Below are positions 11,243 to 23,023 of a stretch of 64,000 nucleotides of DNA, one piece after another. This stretch comes from Rhexocercosporidium sp. MPI-PUGE-AT-0058. Lineage: Eukaryota > Ascomycota > Leotiomycetes > Helotiales. A program made the translations under genes and the position numbers. Where the stretch lies: positions 744,001-808,000 of the forward strand of contig JAGTJL010000007.1 in assembly GCA_020746875.1 (NCBI GenBank), written 5' to 3'. Each line of letters begins with the position of its first letter. Position 1 is the stretch's first letter. A model generated the notes under the pieces. It did not search any database and was not told the origin of the DNA. It worked only from the letters and a program-made list of their open reading frames with translations.

Positions 11243-12373
11243 ATGCCCACCCTCCGCACCCTCACCAACTACGCAGGCAACATTCTCAACCTCGCACAAC
11301 ACCCCTTCCTCTCCTCTCCTCCTCCATCATCTTCCTTGCCATCTCCATTTATCCGACCGGCATCGCCATTCAGCATACCCATAAACCAGCAGCAGGCGAG
11401 TTTCGACCATACCTGCCCGATCGACAGCCCTGTCTCATGCCATAACAGCACCGCCTTCCCGGACTCGTGCTGCTTTATATATCCCGGTGGACAACTTCTG
11501 CAGACGCAGTTCTGGGATACGGCGCCGAGTGTTGGGCCGGGTGATAGTTGGACGTTGCATGGGCTTTGGTGAGTCTCCTCTCTCCCCTTGCTGTCGTTCA
11601 TGGTGTAGTGGGTGTTCGGGTGAATTTGGAGTTGGATTTGTACCCGGAGACGATATGGAATGGCTAGAAAGAGCTAGCAGATCTTTATGTATAATGGATT
11701 CGTGCTGATCCTTCTGCGATAAAACAGGCCCGACCTCTGCGATGGATCCTACCCCTCCTTCTGCACCGCCGCCCCAACATACCACAACATAACAGCCATC
11801 CTCTCTGCGTCCAACGCCTCTCTATCTCCACCAAACTCCTCCCCTTCCTCCTCAACAACCCCTCAAGCCTCCTCGTCCTCTACTCTCCTAGACTACATGC
11901 TCCAATACTGGCTACCGAACCGCGGCTCCCCCGATTCCTTCTGGGAGCACGAGTGGAACAAACACGGGACGTGTATCAACACACTTTCTCCATCTTGCTA
12001 CTCTCCTTCCCCCTCCACCCTTAGTAAGGCCACAGACGACGCAAACTACACCCCGGGCGACGAGGTCGTCGATTTCTTCACACGCGCCGTATCCCTCTTC
12101 CGGGAACTAGACACCTACAAAGCTCTCGCGGCGGCTGATATCCTGCCTTCTACTACGAGGACGTATAGGAGGGAGGAGATTAGTGATGCGTTGAGGAAGG
12201 TTACGGGGAGGGATGTATTGGTGAGATGTAGAGGGAATAGGCTGAATGAAGTGTGGTATTCTTTTAATGTCAAGGGCAGTTTGCAGGAGGGGGAGTTCGT
12301 GCCTAGCGTTCCTGTGGGGAAGGTAGGGAGGGGTGGGTGTCCAGAGGGAGGAGTTAGGTATTTACCGAAATAG
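11243..12373 (+). CDS. ribonuclease T2 family protein
   Basis: Exons 11243-11568 and 11728-12373 join in frame (159-bp intron) to 323 residues. Both catalytic signatures of RNase T2 are present: WTLHGLWP at residues 103-110 (His106) and FWEHEWNKHGTC at 180-191 (His183, Glu184, His188). These residues cleave RNA endonucleolytically through 2',3'-cyclic phosphates. Paired cysteines expected of a secretory enzyme are present (CPIDSPVSC, DSCCF). The N-terminus is Pro/Ser-rich and not a textbook signal peptide, so the true start or targeting (secreted or vacuolar) is uncertain. I chose the ATG at 11243 because the upstream in-frame extension looks non-coding. A Ser/Thr-rich insert lies around residues 135-160. 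Confidence 0.88.
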
Positions 12374-12830
12374 ACTGAAGGAAGCGGGCAGCAGAGGAAG
12401 AGGGGGAAAGGGAAAGAAGGAGAGGGTGTTTACCTGGACTAGATGGGCGTTTGGACTAGAGGATTTCTAGGAGCTGAGTTCTGTGATTGGACTGTAGTTG
12501 CATACCACAATAGAATTATGGGCTTCATTGTGCACTCGGCCTGGTCTGTTGTGATGCAGTTTTCTTTGAGTGGGTGAGTGAGTTGTCATAGAACTGGTGA
12601 GTCGGACACGAATACTGGTAAGCGAGCAACAGATGTAAACAACTCTTATTCGGAGGATCCACAATATTAACGAGATGAAATGGGAAGCGTAACCCACTGA
12701 AGCCATCGCTACAAGCAGCTATGATGAGTCCTTCCGCAAGAATTGCGATGCAAGAGATTTATGTAAAGACTTTTGGATTCCAATTCCAGATATACAGTAC
12801 AACTTTGCCCTATCTCCCCCAACCTTTCGC
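12374..12830. other. convergent spacer, no gene seen
   Basis: Shared 3' region of the ribonuclease T2 and ILV3 genes. Only terminator and UTR sequence is expected here, and nothing else is visible. Confidence 0.5.
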
Positions 12831-14709
12831 TCACGCAGCGACGAACTCCCCGTCCGTGATACAGCCATGACTAGCGTCACTCACGCACCTAGCATATTTC
12901 GCTAGCGTGCCCTTCGTATACTTCGCCGGCTTAGGAACAAACTCCTTCCTCCGCTTTACCAACTCCTCCTCATCAACCAACAGATCCAACACTCTCGTCT
13001 CAGCATCAATGACGACCTCGTCACCATCACGAACAAGACCAATTGGTCCGCCTTCCTGGGCTTCGGGCACGATGTGTCCGATCAGGAAACCGTGACTTCC
13101 GCCGCTGAAACGACCGTCGGTGATGAGTGCGACGTCTTTACCTAGACCGGCGCCCATGATGGCTGAGGAGGGCTTGAGCATCTCCGGCATGCCGGGTCCG
13201 CCTTTGGGTCCTTCGTAGCGGATGACCACGACAGTCTTCTCGCCCTTCTTGATCTCGCCTCTTTCGAGAGCAGCGATGAAATCGTCTTCCGCATCATAGC
13301 ATTTCGCCTTGCCGACGAAGCGGAGCCCTTCTTTTCCTGTAATCTTACCCACCGAGCCGCCTGGTGCGAGTGAGCCGCGCAGGATCTGGATGTGGCCAGT
13401 TTCTTTGATGGGGTTGGAGAAGGGACGGATGACTTCTTGGTCGGAGGGGAAATCAGGTGCGCTCTCGAGATTCTTGGCGAGTGTTTGGCCCGTAACGGTC
13501 ATGCCTGAGCCATCGATTACGCCTTCTTTCAGGAGGAATTTGAGGAGGGAGGGCGTGCCACCGATATTGAAGAGGTCATGCATGACGTACTTTCCGGAGG
13601 GTTTGAGGTCGGCGAGGAAGGGTGTGCGGTCCGATACGGCTTGGAAGTCTTCGATTGTGAGTTTGACACCGACACTGTCTGCGATGGCGATGAGATGAAG
13701 AACGGCGTTGGTCGAACCGCCCGTGATGTTCACTACGATCATAGCATTTTCGAAGGCTTGACGGGTCATAATGTCGCGGGGGCGGATGTCTTCTTGCAAA
13801 AGGACCTTGATAGCTCCTCCTGCGGCAAGACATTCCAGGTATTTGGCTTGAGATTGGGCGGGGTTTGAGGATGAGCCGGGAAGGGACATGCCCATTACTT
13901 CGATGGCTGTCGCCATGGTGTTGGCTGTGTACATGCCTCCACAGGCTCCTTCGCCGGGACAAGCGTGATGGATGATATCGTCTCTAACCTCTTCCGTGAT
14001 CTCCCCAGTGATGAATTGGCCATAGGCTTGGAAAGCCGAGACGATATCGATGGGGGCGTTGTTCTGCGTAACAGAGCAACCAGGCTTGATGGAACCACCA
14101 TAGACCATCAACGAAGGGCGATTGACTCTTCCCATAGCCATCATCACACCCGGCATATTCTTGTCACAACCTGGAATGGAGATATTGGCATCATACCATT
14201 GTCCACCCATGACAGTCTCAATACTATCCGCAATGAGATCTCTCGATTGGAGGGAGTACCGCATTCCCTTTGTGCCCATGGATATTCCGTCCGAGACACC
14301 AATAGTGTTGAATTGATATCCGACCAAACCTGCCCTTTCCACGCCCTCCTTCACACGGTGGTTGAGATCCAGAAGATGCATATTACACGGGTTTCCTGTG
14401 TACCAGACCGACGAGATTCCCACTTGTGCCTTGTTCCGCCTCTCGTCGGTCAGACCGGTCGCGTATAGCATAGCTTGTGAGGCTCCTTGTGACTTGGGTT
14501 GTGTGATGGCGGCGGAGACTTTATTGAGTTTGGGCTCGTCATTTCGGAGAGAGGTTGTGGTAGAGATTGAACGGCTGGAGGATGTTAGAATAGCTTGCAG
14601 AAAAAACAAAAGCAGGGAGAAGAAGGGAGAGGACTGACATGTATTGCGAAGTTCTTCTCGAAGCAAGAAGTGAGGCATTGGCCCTGGTTCTGAGCTGTGG
14701 GAGCAGCAT
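12831..14709 (-). CDS. ILV3: dihydroxy-acid dehydratase, mitochondrial
   Basis: Exons 14709-14639 and 14574-12831 join in frame to 604 residues, the usual length. The enzyme converts 2,3-dihydroxy-3-methyl acids to 2-oxo acids, the third common step of isoleucine and valine synthesis, in the mitochondrial matrix. Iron-sulfur cysteines sit in NPCNMH (Cys87), GCDKNMPG (Cys160) and GACGG (Cys235), and the ILVD/EDD family core is complete up to [10 protein letters not shown] and the C-terminal CVSDASHGC. The first exon supplies an Arg/Ser-rich mitochondrial presequence ([19 protein letters not shown]). An ATG inside the intron at 14678 opens a longer frame but lacks this presequence, so I reject it. 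Confidence 0.95.
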
Positions 14710-15525
14710 GTTGACTTCCTTTTGAGTGGCCGTTTGTTGACTCAATATCCTTGCCTGGTCTTGCCCCAAGGAAGAGAAGAAACAATCGTGAGGCAATCTG
14801 AAGCTGTGATGCGATCCAATGCCTTTCCTTGCCTTGAACAATCTCCGACTGCAAGTGTGTTGCGGCCAGAAGAAGGGATCAGGTGGGTATGATTCACAGC
14901 TCACCCGTCCTCACTCACTATGAAACTTTTTTGATTTGGCGATATCGCTCGCATCGGCGGTCGGTGCTCCAGCTCAAGCGTCTCCACTTCTGCAGGGGTG
15001 CTGACCAGTCAGAGCTCCAGGTTTAGTCACCCGCAGCCTTGCCCGCCCTTTCCTGTTCCGCTCTCTCCGCATCTCCTTGGCACGCGCGCTATTCTATTTC
15101 GAGCGAATGGGGAAGCAGCGACACATGCGAGCGAGGCTGCTACGCTACTAACACTCTGGTCCCTTCTTCCTTGGGATGCACCTCGGCTTCCAGGTGGGGT
15201 TTCAAAACTTCGAGGCTGAGCATAAATACTACCGACATCCTCCCTTTCGTATGCTTGTGAATGCGGATCGTTCCAACTCTTGCTATTGCTTGATTGTTTT
15301 TCCGTCTTGCATACTGCACATCCGAATTGGCACTGGCAGTGGCTCCATAACTGTCGCATATACCCCGCATTGTACGAGCCTGACTCCACTTCAACACCAC
15401 TTTTATCATCCTCTCCAAGAGACGATATCCCGAACCTGTACGTGCGTGAACTAAAATCCAGTCTAGAAGGACACTAGAAGCCGATCTTTTAAATTTGTTT
15501 CAATAATCTTCCGCAAACCATCACA
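14710..15525. other. divergent intergenic region, no gene seen
   Basis: Promoter region shared by ILV3 (minus) and the small conserved gene at 15526 (plus). Several short frames occur, but none has protein-like composition. Confidence 0.5.
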
Positions 15526-16160
15526 ATGGCCGCTCCAGCAGAAGTCACCCTCAAAGACCTCACTGGTCAATGGGTCATGGTACGTACCAACCCCCTCACA
15601 TACACCTGCAGAAGACCCCTCTTGAAACATCCCAACCAAACTGACACCCCCAGAACAAAACCCTCTCCGACGACACCGACGCCATCCTCGCCCTCCAAGG
15701 CATCGGCTGGTGGACACGCAAAGCCATCGGCCTCGCAACCGTAACGCTGCACGCGAAGCAATACGTCGAAGGCACCATAACGCACATCGACATCGAGCAG
15801 ACGGCCACCGGCGGCGTCAAGGGAACAACCGAGCTCCGTGTGCTCGACTGGGAGGAGCGCTCACACACTGACCATGTCTTTGGCAACGTCAAGGGCCGCG
15901 CGCGCTGGAGCACGTTCCAGGAGATCGACGATAGTTTCCTGAAGGAGGGATGGTTGGAGGGTGATGAGGAGAAGGCGGGCCCGGATGGAGAGAAGCATAT
16001 TGAGAGTTTGGCGGTTAATGACGAGAAGGGGTGGACGGCGAGGCAGATTTGGGGGTTTGCGGTTGTGGATGGGGAGAGGTATTATGTTAGACGGGTGGTG
16101 GTTTCAAAGGGGAGTGAGGCTCTGAAGGTTAGACTGGTTTATAACTGGCAGAAGAAGTAG
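15526..16160 (+). CDS. small conserved fungal protein, lipocalin-like (tentative)
   Basis: Exons 15526-15579 and 15654-16160 join in frame to 186 residues, with no signal peptide or membrane segment. The sequence has alternating beta-type segments (LTGQWVMN, TVTLHAKQYVEGTITHIDIEQTA, WGFAVVDGERYYVRRVVV, KVRLVYNWQKK) and a GIGWWTRKAIGLATVTL block that I recognise from small conserved ascomycete proteins. The opening GQW and the beta pattern suggest a lipocalin-like barrel that binds a small ligand, but this is inference. It is intact and uses GC-rich codons. Confidence 0.7.
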
Positions 16161-17289
16161 ATTTGCGTTAGAGTGTTCCTTGGATTGGGTACAGAGTTAC
16201 ATTGCGAGACAGGCTATGAGGATTGTGGACTATCAGCCGTGGCTATTAGTCTAGAGTATAATATTTTACGAAGAATGCACGCTGTTCCATTTCGCCTTTT
16301 TCTAAACTTTGTCCGGTGCACTGCCTGCGGTTTCTGGAATGTATGCTCTTGTAAAAGGGCTTTTGATTTATCGTCGGCAAGCGCCACACACCACGAAAGC
16401 TCGAAGTATCGATTGAAAGCTCTCGGATCTTCACATGAAGTCCATCGGCACACAGCCTTGCGGGGAAGCCTGTGCTGTATTTTACCCATACCCATACCCC
16501 ATGCCTAAACAGGACTTGGCCAGCGTGGCCAAGCTCTGTTCCTACTTCTGTTCCCGCACTCTCATTTCGCTTATCAACCTTTCCAGAGCTTCACGTCAAC
16601 AATGGTTCACACATCCGAGCGAGCACATACTACATTGATCAAAGCCCTCTGTCTTCTGTCCATAGATCTTTCGTTTCTTGCATAAAAATTATTTTCGAAT
16701 GCATTGCATTGCGTTTTCCGCAATATTGTTAATGCTCCTTTATCACGTCCAGAATCTACTTCGGCGATTACTGATGTCAAGCTACAAAACATGGAAGAAA
16801 GAAAAAATTAAGCGCCGTTCAGCATCTCATGCATAGTTTCTATCCCTCCAAAAATATTTATTCCATCCCCGAAGCTTGCCCGCCAACTGGGTGTGAGGTT
16901 GGAAGGGGCCACGAAGCGAGGATCTACTCATTTCGTAACGAGCGAATCAACGATGGAGAATCCGAGCGAGTTATTCGTTGTAAGGCTTGGTAGAGAATGT
17001 AATTAGAGCCTCTTACGAGGAGAGGTGCATTGGAGGCAAAATTACAACTGCGTAGTAAGTTATACCTTCTGCCCGGACAGATGACAAAATCAAATTTGTA
17101 GCAATCCCTCTGAAAACACACTCGGTTTTGCAAATCGAACATGTTTGATTTCATGAGAATCCAGCTTTGTGTCTTCCTAGATTCCCACACGCACAAGCAA
17201 CAAGTACTCTCCCCGTCACTTCCCAATCTACATGCATCCCCAACAGCACAACTACCGCACCACCCCTCAAACACACCCCACTCCTCCTG
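16161..17289. other. convergent spacer, no gene seen
   Basis: 3' regions of the small conserved gene and of the ENA-type ATPase. Frames on both strands are short and unsupported. About 16780-16860 is A/T-rich. Confidence 0.5.
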
Positions 17290-20200
17290 TCAATCCCCTC
17301 TCTGGCCAGCAGTCACAACACCCATATCACTCTCGGCCTCAACATCCCCTTTCTTCCCCGCGCTCCTCCTAAACCAAATTCTCTTCGCTAGCTTCCAAGC
17401 TTCGCACCCCGCAAAGAACAGCACACTCTCGACAAGCACGATCCCCCACTCCCACGTAATTCCCTTGTGCTTGAACACGACTGTGTTCAACGTCGGGATG
17501 TACAGGGTCGGGAAGATGGTCACAAAGCCCGCGATGATAGACCAGAATAGGAAGCTGTTCTGTCGCACGTCGTAGTACCATTGAGTGAAGTACTTGGTCG
17601 ACTTAGGCTGCATACGGAAGAAGGAGCGGCGGAAGTTCACCATCTCCCAGGCCAAGAAGAGCGCGAACCAGGTGAGGCAGACAAAGGTCGTTGCGCGGGC
17701 GCGGAAGCTGGAGTGGGGTGTCAGCTGGTCTGCTTAAAGAGAAAGAAAGCACGAGGACTTGGGCTGCTGCGGAATGGTGTATTGTTGGAAATGAAGGTGG
17801 ATGGTGGTTATAAAGGGAGAGGAATATGGGACTTACACTAGGTCACAACTGTCGTTGTAGCTCGTGTTACAACCTTGTCCAAGATCACCGTTGCCGAACC
17901 AGAATGCTACGATCACGAAGGAGGCGACGCAGAGCGAGGCCATCCAAAATCCATACACTACCATGTCGAGCATCACTTCAATGGTGAAGACACCCTGTTT
18001 GAGCTAGTTGTATACAAGTCAGTTTGAGACCTTCCAACTGATTTCCTGCCTGGGAAATACGCAGTGAAGGAGGAAAATAACTAACATCATGTGGCGGACG
18101 AGACATGATATCAGGCGCAGCAACCTCCATGCCGAGTCCCATATCAGGCATCCCGGACGTGACCATAATCACCCACAAAATCTCAACGGGCGCCAATGGA
18201 AACACAGAATTGCCGCTCTTATCCTTGAATGCGAGTCCTATCAACAGGGTACAGGCCTGCGCGATATTCTCCGCTAGTAGATGTAATACGAACTTCTTGA
18301 TATTGTCGAATATCCGACGACCTTCTTCTATAGCGTTGAGGATCGAGGCGAAGTTGTCATCTGTGAGGACAATGTCGGACGCGTCTTTGGCAACGTCGGA
18401 TCCGGCTTGGCCCATGGCGATACCGACGTCTGCACGGGCTAGGGAAGGGGAGTCGTTGACTCCGTCGCCGGTCCTAAGAAAACACACAGGTTAGTTCCAC
18501 GTGTGGAAAACTCTTCATGGGGGATCGAGATAGCAAGGAGAGACAATTAGTATATGACGGGGAAAGGACATGTCTGTCTCGGCAACACTTACATAGCGCA
18601 GAATTTGCCGCGACGGTGCAAAGCATCGATCATCCGTACTTTAGTCGTCGGCGTACAACGAGCAATGACTTTGGGAAGCATGGGAAGGGCATCAACCTCG
18701 TCATCTGTAAGCTTGTCGAACTGCATCGCTGTCATCACGAGACTATTGGCGACTGCTGACGACATCGATGGGAGCTTCGAGACGGCCGGCACGATGCCTA
18801 TCTGGCGTGCGATGGCCTCAGCTGTGCTGGGATGATCTCCACTGGTCAAAATTAGTGTGCGATTCTCAAGAAAAGGAGGATGAGATGAGGATTTTACGTT
18901 AACATATGTACCGCGATACCTGCTCTTGCGCAGCCCCTGACTGCTTCGGCTGATTCTGGACGGGGCGGATCGTAGAGACCCACGAGCCCGCGAAAAGTGA
19001 AGCTGTGCTCGATGGTTTCTCGATCTATGCCTTGAGTCTCGACATCAGCAGAGATGGACTTGCTTGCAAAAGCTAAGACTCTCAGCCCCTGCTTTGCCAA
19101 AGTCTCAACGTTGGTATGGATCAATGTCTCGAGTTCCTTCGACATTGGGATTGGCGTCTTGCTGCCTTGATACTGGATGGTAGTGCAGCATGGTAGGATT
19201 CTCTCGACTGCGCCTTTGGAGAAGACATGGCGTTGGGCTGGGGCGTCGTTTGAAGAGGCGGCTTCGGCGTAAATTGTTGACATTCGCTTACAGTCCGAGT
19301 CGAATGGGAACTCGGCAATCTCAATCCACTGCAACTTTTCTCCTTTCGTAAGCGTGTTGCGATTGTAATCGAACCGCGACGCGAATACTTGGATAGCTAT
19401 CTCAGTTGGATCACCGCGAGCCTTCCATTCTCCTTCCTCGTCCTTTTCCACCTGCGCGATATTGGCCAAGGAAGCAACTTGGAGATACTTCGCAAGGTCG
19501 GGATCTTCGGCCTCGAACTTCGTCCAGCCGTCTGCATCTTCTTTCTCATTCTCTGCCTGTTCTTGTCGTGGATTGCCCGGTAGAAATCGTATTTCGCCTA
19601 TCTCTGGGTTGAAAGGCTCGTTGGTGTTGCCCACTGTGTAAGTTCCGGTCGCGGCCACCCATGCCTTCTTCACAACCATACGGCCTGCGATGTCAATTAA
19701 TGGCGATTCATCGAAAAGTGATCTTGTTTGGACGTACCTTGAGTCAATGTTCCCGTCTTGTCAGAGCAAATGTTCGTCACGGCTCCAAGCGCTTCGAGAG
19801 AATCCATCTTCCTCACTATCACGTTTCTCTGAGACATGATTTTCGTACCGACAGCCATCGTGATGGTCAGAACGACAATCAGCGAAGCTGGTATCATGCT
19901 CAATCCGGTTGCCACGGCGTAGATGATAATCTCGTTGGCACCTGAGAACGAATTCGCTGCTTCGACGATGACTGCGCAGATGAGAGCGATGATGAAAAGA
20001 AGGATGGCCAGCTTCGACAGTTTGCGCGCGAGAGGCGTACCGACGTTCACTCCGATGAACCGCCCCATGGCGTCGGTGCTAGTCAGTGCCCATGCTTCGA
20101 CATATCGGTACGACTTCACCTTGCCATTTTTGGAGACGTGAGGCTTGCGGACTTTGGTATTGCCATCTCGTAGTGCGGTGGCGATGGACCCGATCTCTGT

Positions 20201-21037
20201 GTTCATACCCTAAATTTTGTGAGTTGCTGCTTCAGTCGCGTATTTGGATGTAAATGACTTACTGTTGCCACGACGACTCCCTTGGCTCTCCCCTTGGTCA
20301 CGGTCGACGAACTGTATGCGAGGTTCAGTCGATCTCCAGGACCGGTCTCCTCGTCAAAGACAGCATCATAGACTTTGGCAACTGGAAGTGATTCGCCCGT
20401 AAGTAGGGCTTCATCTGTCTCAAAATTTGTTGCTTCGATCAATCTTTCATTGGGAAAAACCATCGTTAGCCATATCCTCTCTGCAATGAGCATGTTGAGC
20501 TTACCGAACGTCAGCCGGGATGATGTTTCCCGTTGCCAGCTCCACCAAATCTCCAGGGACCAGTTCCGCAGAAGCAATAACCTCAGATGAGCCATTTCTG
20601 ATGACTTGTGCGGTGGGCGATCCGAGGGCTTTGAGAGCACCCATTGTTTTCTCAGCCGCGTATTCTTGGAAAAAGCCGACGACGATATTGAGCACGATGA
20701 CAAGCGAGATAACACCTCCTTCGATCCAGGACTTGATCGCGAAGCTGACGACCATGGCCATAGTGAGAACCAACATCATGGCATTCGCGACTTGGTTGAT
20801 GAGGATTTTGATTGGTTGGACGCCGGGCCCATCGTCAAGAGCATTCTTTCCGTACATCTGCAGTCGAGATGCTGCCTCGCTTTGGCTGAGGCCTGCTTGC
20901 GAATGTGATCCAAGTTTGTCGATTACTTGGGCAGCTGTCATTGTATGAGGCTTGTCTGCTCGTATAGACGACGAGCTGTCGCCCGAACTTTGGAACGAGG
21001 CAGCGGCCGTCGACGGTTCTTTTTTTTCGAACGCCAT
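17290..21037 (-). CDS. ENA: ENA-type Na+(K+)-exporting P-type ATPase
   Basis: Eight exons join in frame to 1064 residues: 21037-20505, 20443-20263, 20209-19738, 19684-18898, 18841-18593, 18473-18086, 18003-17837, 17707-17290. P-type ATPase landmarks are the N-terminal cation-ATPase domain, LTGES (actuator), CSDKTGTLT with phosphorylated Asp388, and TGDGVNDSPSL (residues 742-752), with paired membrane helices on both sides. The QEYAAEKTMGALKAL segment, the insertion after DKTGT and the long C-terminal helices fit type IID (ENA) pumps, which expel Na+ or K+ across the plasma membrane at the expense of ATP. It is divergent from an Na+/H+ antiporter gene at 23024, an unusual and functionally coherent pairing. 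ENA genes are usually induced by salt and alkaline pH. The isoform (ENA1 or ENA2) is not decided. Confidence 0.92.
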
Positions 21038-23023
21038 ATTGGGCAATGAGGAAGCGGATCTATCCAGGCTTGTGCTACAAAAGTCGAAATCAAAGAGAAG
21101 TACTAAGAGCCCCCAACTGCGTAACAGCAAACTGACCTGCAGTATTCTCGAGAGGATTATATTCTGGTTTCCTCTGCATCTATCTGAGATATTTGTATTC
21201 CCTAATGAAGCTTCTGCAACCCCCCGGTTCTACAAACATCGAATGCATGTTTCTGCGGCCAAGATATCTCCTACAGCACACACCGCATCTTCGAATCGCC
21301 AAAACATAGCTGACGCAAGCTAAAGTAAGAAAGAATCACATCTGTACCCCATACTCCATACTCCACGATAACGCTATGTTTAGAAGACTGGGGTTGAAAA
21401 GAAGGCGCTCTGCCTTCTCGCCACTTGGATCGAGAGTCGTTGTTTCAATGTGCAGCCAGGATTCACGAGGATTTTTTTCTGAAACATACAAAGGCAGTGA
21501 TTGATGGGTTAGGCGATTACCTGCAAGCCTGTACGAATCTTCCTTATGTGGGAATGGCCCGTCTGCTAAGAGATAACTGAGTTTCGGAGGTCATAGACAA
21601 GTGCTTCCAAGTGCTTGAGGACGAGGCCGATCGGACTCATGGGCCTGCACCCAAGAGTCATGCCGCCTCTGCTCTCTTTGCCATACCGGGAGAATCTAAA
21701 AGTAGCTGCATAGATATTTGGGGGGAATGGGGGGAATCGTTGGACACCAACCAAGTCAAGAATGGTTCAGGGTGAACGTTCCCGTGTCCGCCAAGTAGTT
21801 GCCGAGAGAAAGGGCACAAATGAAAGTATATCGTTGCTGCTGCCGAGCCGCCCAGAATCTCGGCATCCCGCATGACATCCGAATAGCCGCTTGTGTATAA
21901 TGCCAATGTGTGTCACAATTTACTTCCAAATTGCCCTTGGGGTCCGGGATCTCCAGGTTTTCTCCAACATGCCAAAAATTCACCAGATCATTGTTTTGGT
22001 ACCACAGGCCAACTTGAAGTTTCATGATGGCTGTCCGTGTGCGAGAAAAGCATGTCTCAGACATGGAGATAATGGATACTGGTTATTGATAAGTACTGTG
22101 GAATCTGTTGAACTGACTACGATATTCCGCCGATACCAATCGTGCCCCCTAATCTAGACTATCACAATGTTCATTTATACGACTCGAATTTCACTAAGGT
22201 GACTGGAGTTCAACAGTATTGATGATTTCATAGTGATATCGATTTAAGCAAGAGTCTTGCTTGGTTTCAATAAAGTATATCAACGAACAAGAGCATCGTG
22301 TCTCTTGGTTTCTCTTGGTCACGCAAGGATGCCATTCACAAGCAGACTTGGTATCTTGGCCACCTGGGCGCGCGGCCTGGGTTACCACCACTCGAATAGC
22401 ATTGTCAACCCCCCTGGCCACCGACCCTGGGAGCTTGGTTCTTGTTGACTTTCTTTTTGCACTTCCAAGATCCAAGCTCCGAGAATCGCCGATCTCCATA
22501 CAGTAGACGCCACGCTCAAAATCTCTAACAACATTCTCCATATCACAAGAAAATTGGCAGTTCCAAAATTCAAGTGCCCAGGGCCATGTTGTGGCTTATT
22601 TCGTTTTGCGGTCTTCGGGTTTTCTCAAACCCCAGAACTTCTTGGACTGGCCATCGGGGAGGATAGGGAGTGATCGAGGAGGTCTTCTGTTTCAAATGGA
22701 TCTCATTCTGTTTCTCAAATTTGAAGTTCGCTCCAAAAATAGAGGATCTACATTCTCTCCCAGCCCGAGATTGTCCATTTTCCGACTCTTAAGTCCCGCA
22801 GTCTCATATCCCTCTCCGTGCCGGTTATCTTCTGCTGGTTGGATGAGGATTTGCCTTCACTTCTTTATTCTTTCGTGTCTCTTCTTATTTTTCTTTGGAA
22901 ATTGTTGTCTCGATTCAGGAAATTGAACTTCTAACACTCTCCAACTTCTATATCCCTTCTTCCTCCTTCTCCTTTTGTTATCATTGCAATACTCCCTCTC
23001 ATTTTTCGACTCTCAACACAAAA
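21038..23023. promoter_or_regulatory. divergent promoter region between ENA-type ATPase and Na+/H+ antiporter
   Basis: About 2 kb separate the two start codons with no credible gene between them. The right end (22840-23020) is strongly T/C-rich, typical of a fungal core promoter and leader. Shared regulation of the two sodium exporters is possible but inferred only from position; I did not identify named binding sites. Confidence 0.4.

Noticed and set aside
13309..14637. Several long plus-strand frames over ILV3
   Set aside because: Antisense shadows of a strongly conserved coding region.
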